Assembly: GCA_902793125.1 (NCBI GenBank)
Contig: CADBCC010000001.1
Location: 1-64,000 of the forward strand
Length of the DNA: 64,000 nt
Direction: 5' to 3'
Source: an uncultured Ruminococcus sp.
Lineage (GTDB): Bacteria > Bacillota > Clostridia > Oscillospirales > Acutalibacteraceae
Under the pieces are notes generated by a model. That model worked only from the letters and a program-made list of their open reading frames with translations. It was not told the origin of the DNA and made no database searches. A program made the translations under genes and the position numbers. The number at the start of each line of letters is the position of its first letter. Within the stretch, counting starts at the first letter, position 1. Below, one piece after another: positions 61,235-64,000 of this stretch.

Positions 61235-62479
61235 CTACTGTTTTTCGATATTCGCTGTTCTTGAAATCGAGAGAATAAGTCCCATCTGCATTAAAAGCAT
61301 AATCAGCGAACTTCCGCCGTAACTGAAGAACGGAAGGCTGATACCCGTATTCGGCAGCCAGTCGGTAATAACTAAGATATTAAGTATAACCTGTATTCCG
61401 ATCTGGGAAGAAAGTCCGATTCCGAGCAGTCTTCCGAAACGGTCTTTCGACCTTAGGCTAAGCGTTATTCCGCGCCATACCAAAAGCGCGAAAATCAGAA
61501 GTATAATAAACGCTCCGATAAAGCCGAGCTCTTCGCACACAATCGCGAAGATAAAGTCGTTTTGAGGTTCGGGGAGATACAAATATTTCTGTCTTGACTG
61601 GCCGAGACCGAGGCCGAAAAGTCCTCCCGAACCGATTGAGTAGAGCGAGTTTCTCGTTTGCCAGGTAGTCTGCCACATTTCTTCGGTAGTATATACAAGC
61701 GCCTGGCCCCAGCCGTCCATACGCTGCATAGCGTAAGTCAGAACTCCGGTTACCCACGCGCCGAAAATCGCGACTAAAAGTAAGATTCCGCCGGCGATAA
61801 GGTACTGAACCCTCATTCCGCCGATATAAAGCATAACTACGGTGAGGATAGCGGTAATTACAATACCCGAATAGTGCGGTTCTAAAAGCAGAAGCGCCGC
61901 CGTGCTTCCGAAAATCAGAATACCCGGAAGGACACTGTATTTAGCGTACTGCATTTTATCGTAATAAAGACTTCCCCAATGCGCGAAGAAAAGAATAAGC
62001 GCGAATTTCATAATCTCGGAAGCCTGGATATTAATAGGCCCGACTTCAATCCATCTGTGTACGTTTCCGGGCAGGAATAGTACAACAACCAAAGTAAGAT
62101 ACGCAAACCCCAAAATCAGAGGCGCGACCTTATGCAGTTTATTATAATTAAAAAACGATATTCCTATCATCGCCGCAAGTCCGATTACCGCGTAGATAAG
62201 CTGACGTCTTACGTAAAAATAGCTGTCGTTAAGCTTATAGTACGCCGAGGGATAACTCGCAGAAAACATCATTATCATTCCGATAATTACAAGTACAAGA
62301 ACTAAAAGCAAAAACGGTAAATCAAGCCCCATACCTCTTTCAAGAAGAGGACGGTGCACCTTTTTTTTGCGCTCAGGCTGTTGTTTTTCGGGGCGCCTGC
62401 CGCGACGTCGGTTATTAACTTTTTCGTCATAAAGTTTGTTTACGTCGGCGCGACGCATTACTTCAACCTGTGGCTGCAT
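61235..62479 (-). CDS. ftsW: Lipid II polymerase FtsW (SEDS family)
   Basis: 414 residues. A 50-residue basic cytoplasmic N-terminus (NRRRGRRPEKQQPERKKKVH) precedes about ten membrane helices. SEDS motifs are visible: GSGGLFGLGLGQSRQKYLYL, PEPQNDFIFAIVCEELGFIG and the last segment LPFFSYGGSSLIMLLMQMGL. It polymerises septal glycan with a class B PBP. The start has GAGGAG, which overlaps the end of element copy D. It lies between mraY and murG. Confidence 0.94.
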   Translation of the reverse strand: MQPQVEVMRRADVNKLYDEKVNNRRRGRRPEKQQPERKKKVHRPLLERGMGLDLPFLLLVLVLVIIGMIMMFSASYPSAYYKLNDSYFYVRRQLIYAVIGLAAMIGISFFNYNKLHKVAPLILGFAYLTLVVVLFLPGNVHRWIEVGPINIQASEIMKFALILFFAHWGSLYYDKMQYAKYSVLPGILIFGSTAALLLLEPHYSGIVITAILTVVMLYIGGMRVQYLIAGGILLLVAIFGAWVTGVLTYAMQRMDGWGQALVYTTEEMWQTTWQTRNSLYSIGSGGLFGLGLGQSRQKYLYLPEPQNDFIFAIVCEELGFIGAFIILLIFALLVWRGITLSLRSKDRFGRLLGIGLSSQIGIQVILNILVITDWLPNTGISLPFFSYGGSSLIMLLMQMGLILSISRTANIEKQ

Positions 62480-62489
62480 TTTTTATTCT

Positions 62490-62583
62490 CCTCGTCAAAC
62501 AGGTAGTTTCTATCTTAATTTCATATCCCCCGTTCCTTTAGTTCATTATGAAGTTTTGGATACTTGGGAAAAGTTCATCTTTG
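62490..62583 (-). repeat. Intergenic element family, copy D
   Basis: Plus-strand CCTCGTCAAACAGG, TTTCTATCTTAATTTCATATC, CCCCGTTCCTTTAGTTCATTA, GAAGTTTTGGATACTTGGG and AAAGTTCATCT. Its hairpin end contributes the GAGGAG ribosome site of ftsW. Confidence 0.8.
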
Positions 62584-62591
62584 TTACTTCA

Positions 62592-62687
62592 ATGTCAAAC
62601 AGGTAGTTCCTATCTTAATTTCATATCCCCACACCATTAATTCTATATCAAGTTTTAGCGGCTTGGGGAAAGTTCATCTATACAATT
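62592..62687 (-). repeat. Intergenic element family, copy E
   Basis: A tandem neighbour of copy D sharing GTCAAACAGGTAGTTCCTAT, CTTAATTTCATATCCCC and AAAGTTCATCTATACAATTT. It is followed by a TTAACTA-type tract. Confidence 0.8.
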
Positions 62688-62719
62688 TCTAACTCTTAAC
62701 TATCAGCTGTCAACTGTTA

Positions 62720-63748
62720 TCAGACTCCAAAATACACCAAACAGAACGAGATAATTCCGAAAACAAGCGTAACCGCGCTGAAAACGGCGACAATTTTAAT
62801 CTCGGACCATCCGCACATTTCAAAATGGTGGTGAATCGGGCTCATTTTAAACAGACGCTTTCCGTGGGAAAGTTTAAAATACGCAACCTGGAGCACAACG
62901 GAAAACATCTCGCACAAATAAACAATTCCGAGGGGTAAAAGAAGAATCGGCATATTTACGGCGAACGCTAAAGCGCATACAATTCCGCCTAAGAACAGCG
63001 AACCCGTATCGCCCATAAACACCTTTGCGGGGTGAAAATTCCAAATCAGGAATCCCAAACATCCGCCCGCTACGGAAGCAGCCATAAATCCAACTCCCAT
63101 ATAGCTCAAAAGGCTTGAGATAAGCATAAAGAACATCGCTACAAAAAATGTAAGCGAGCCGTCAAGTCCGTCAATTCCGTCGGTAAGATTAACGGCGTTT
63201 ACAATTCCCACAATTACAATAGCGGAAATCACATAATAGAACCAACCTAAATCAACCTGGCCTACGAAGGGAATAATCGTGGTTGTGTGGTAGCCCATAA
63301 ATCCGAGCACAGCAAGGTAAGCTATAGTTACCGCGAACTGTAAAACAAGTTTCTGGATTGCGGTAAGTCCTAAGTTGCGCTTTTTAACAACCTTAATATA
63401 ATCGTCAATAAATCCGATAGCTCCGTGGCCCAGAGCGAGACCGAGGCCGGCGAAAACGAATGTCACGCAACGGCTCGGATCCTGCTGAAAGGCTCCGACA
63501 AAGCTGTTGCCGAATATACTGTAAAGAATTACGCTTACGGAAGTTACAACCGTTATTCCGACAATAAACATAATTCCGCCCATTGTGGGAGTTCCCTGTT
63601 TCTCTTTATGCCATTTCGGGCCGATTTCAAGAATAGTCTGGCCGAAATTCACTTTATGAAGAAAAGGGATCAGGAATTTTCCGATTAAGGCAGTCAGCGC
63701 GAATGACAAAAGCGCCGATAAAAAAGTCCATATTCCGAATACTGTCAT
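62720..63748 (-). CDS. mraY: Phospho-N-acetylmuramoyl-pentapeptide transferase MraY
   Basis: 342 residues with about ten membrane helices. It makes lipid I from UDP-MurNAc-pentapeptide and undecaprenyl phosphate. The active-site motifs are IGFIDDYIKVVKKRNLGL, VNAVNLTDGIDGLDG, FHPAKVFMGDTGSLFLGG and SPIHHHFEMCGW. It is the first dcw gene visible here; the upstream genes lie beyond the window edge. Its ribosome site (GAAAGGATG) is about 20 nt from element copy F. Confidence 0.96.
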   Translation of the reverse strand: MTVFGIWTFLSALLSFALTALIGKFLIPFLHKVNFGQTILEIGPKWHKEKQGTPTMGGIMFIVGITVVTSVSVILYSIFGNSFVGAFQQDPSRCVTFVFAGLGLALGHGAIGFIDDYIKVVKKRNLGLTAIQKLVLQFAVTIAYLAVLGFMGYHTTTIIPFVGQVDLGWFYYVISAIVIVGIVNAVNLTDGIDGLDGSLTFFVAMFFMLISSLLSYMGVGFMAASVAGGCLGFLIWNFHPAKVFMGDTGSLFLGGIVCALAFAVNMPILLLPLGIVYLCEMFSVVLQVAYFKLSHGKRLFKMSPIHHHFEMCGWSEIKIVAVFSAVTLVFGIISFCLVYFGV

Positions 63749-63776
63749 AACTTCAATTCATCCTTTCTTTTTTAAT

Positions 63777-63880
63777 GTCCTCGTCAAGCTTGGACGTTCC
63801 TATCTTAAATGTGATGTCCCCCGTACGTTTTAAGCTCTATCAGGTTTTGGATAGATAGGAGAGGTTCTGCTATACGGTTT
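63777..63880 (-). repeat. Intergenic element family, copy F
   Basis: Plus-strand GTCC..CGTCAAGCTTGGACG, GTTCCTATCTTAAATGTGATG, TCCCCCGTACGTTTTAAG, CTATCAGGTTTTGGATAG and GAGAGGTTCTGCTATACGG. It is followed by an ATTACGAATT tract. Confidence 0.8.
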
Positions 63881-63920
63881 ATGTAATTACGAATTGCTTT
63901 ACGCATTACGAATTAACTAT

Positions 63921-64000
63921 GTACCTCGTACGTTTATGCCCTATCAGGTTTTGGATAGATAGGAGAGGTTCTGCTATGCGGTTTATGTAATTACGAATTG
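63921..64000 (-). repeat. Intergenic element family, copy G (continues to window edge)
   Basis: Positions 63941-64000 repeat 63837-63896 with one visible change (tatgcgg for tatacgg), a 104-bp offset. The 5' hairpin part is missing. Confidence 0.8.

Overview
The window looks like chromosomal DNA of an anaerobic, spore-forming gut Firmicute close to Ruminococcus (an R. bromii-like Oscillospiraceae member). The evidence is two dockerin proteins (one with starch-binding CBM26-like repeats), several large secreted adhesin or glycan-binding proteins, type III glutamine synthetase, LL-diaminopimelate aminotransferase, SpoVT, AT-rich intergenic DNA and strong AGGAGG ribosome sites. The genus is an inference from gene content. 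No rRNA or tRNA gene was recognised.

Layout. 1-2715: two leftward secreted genes, a dockerin/CBM26 protein cut by the window edge and a Sas-like surface protein. 2975-14206: core metabolism, with glyQS, dapL, a carB-dapF gene fusion, carA, glnN and a YbjQ-type protein. 14278-17808: a 1125-residue secreted protein followed by a translationally linked 46-residue peptide. 18119-21772: gdhA, a YbaK-type deacylase, and metY behind a 24-codon leader peptide with a Cys-Cys pair. 21915-34381: a dockerin-bearing GH53 galactanase, a phosphoesterase, an amidohydrolase, a TetM-like GTPase fused to a Rae1/YacP-type nuclease, two beta-helix surface proteins, a uracil/hypoxanthine-DNA glycosylase-like gene and an orphan Enzyme I fragment. 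34649-38884: a three-gene phosphonate operon that should make 2-hydroxyethylphosphonate and activate it as a CMP derivative. 39160-39639: a winged-helix, plasmid/phage-like gene. 39640-45971: an eight-gene leftward operon resembling an Arn-type undecaprenyl-phosphate glycan pathway. 46136-52469: a complete type II-C CRISPR-Cas locus (24 repeats, cas2, cas1, cas9, tracrRNA). 52650-55634: spoVT, three small secreted proteins and an RHS relic. 55778-63748: a division and cell-wall cluster (mraY, ftsW, murG, murA, ftsQ, ftsZ).

How the genes work together. gdhA and glnN assimilate ammonia, and the glutamine feeds carAB. DapL and DapF make meso-diaminopimelate for the peptidoglycan enzymes of the dcw cluster. 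The phosphonate operon and the Arn-like operon lie within about 1 kb of each other and both look like surface-decoration pathways; a functional link is only a hypothesis.

The least explained signals are: a family of about nine degenerate copies of a 65-105 nt intergenic element, often ending at the ribosome site of carB, murG, ftsW and mraY; the two unusual enzyme fusions; the three-domain PEP mutase; the Cys-Cys leader peptide; and three palindromes spaced exactly 21 bp apart inside the winged-helix gene.
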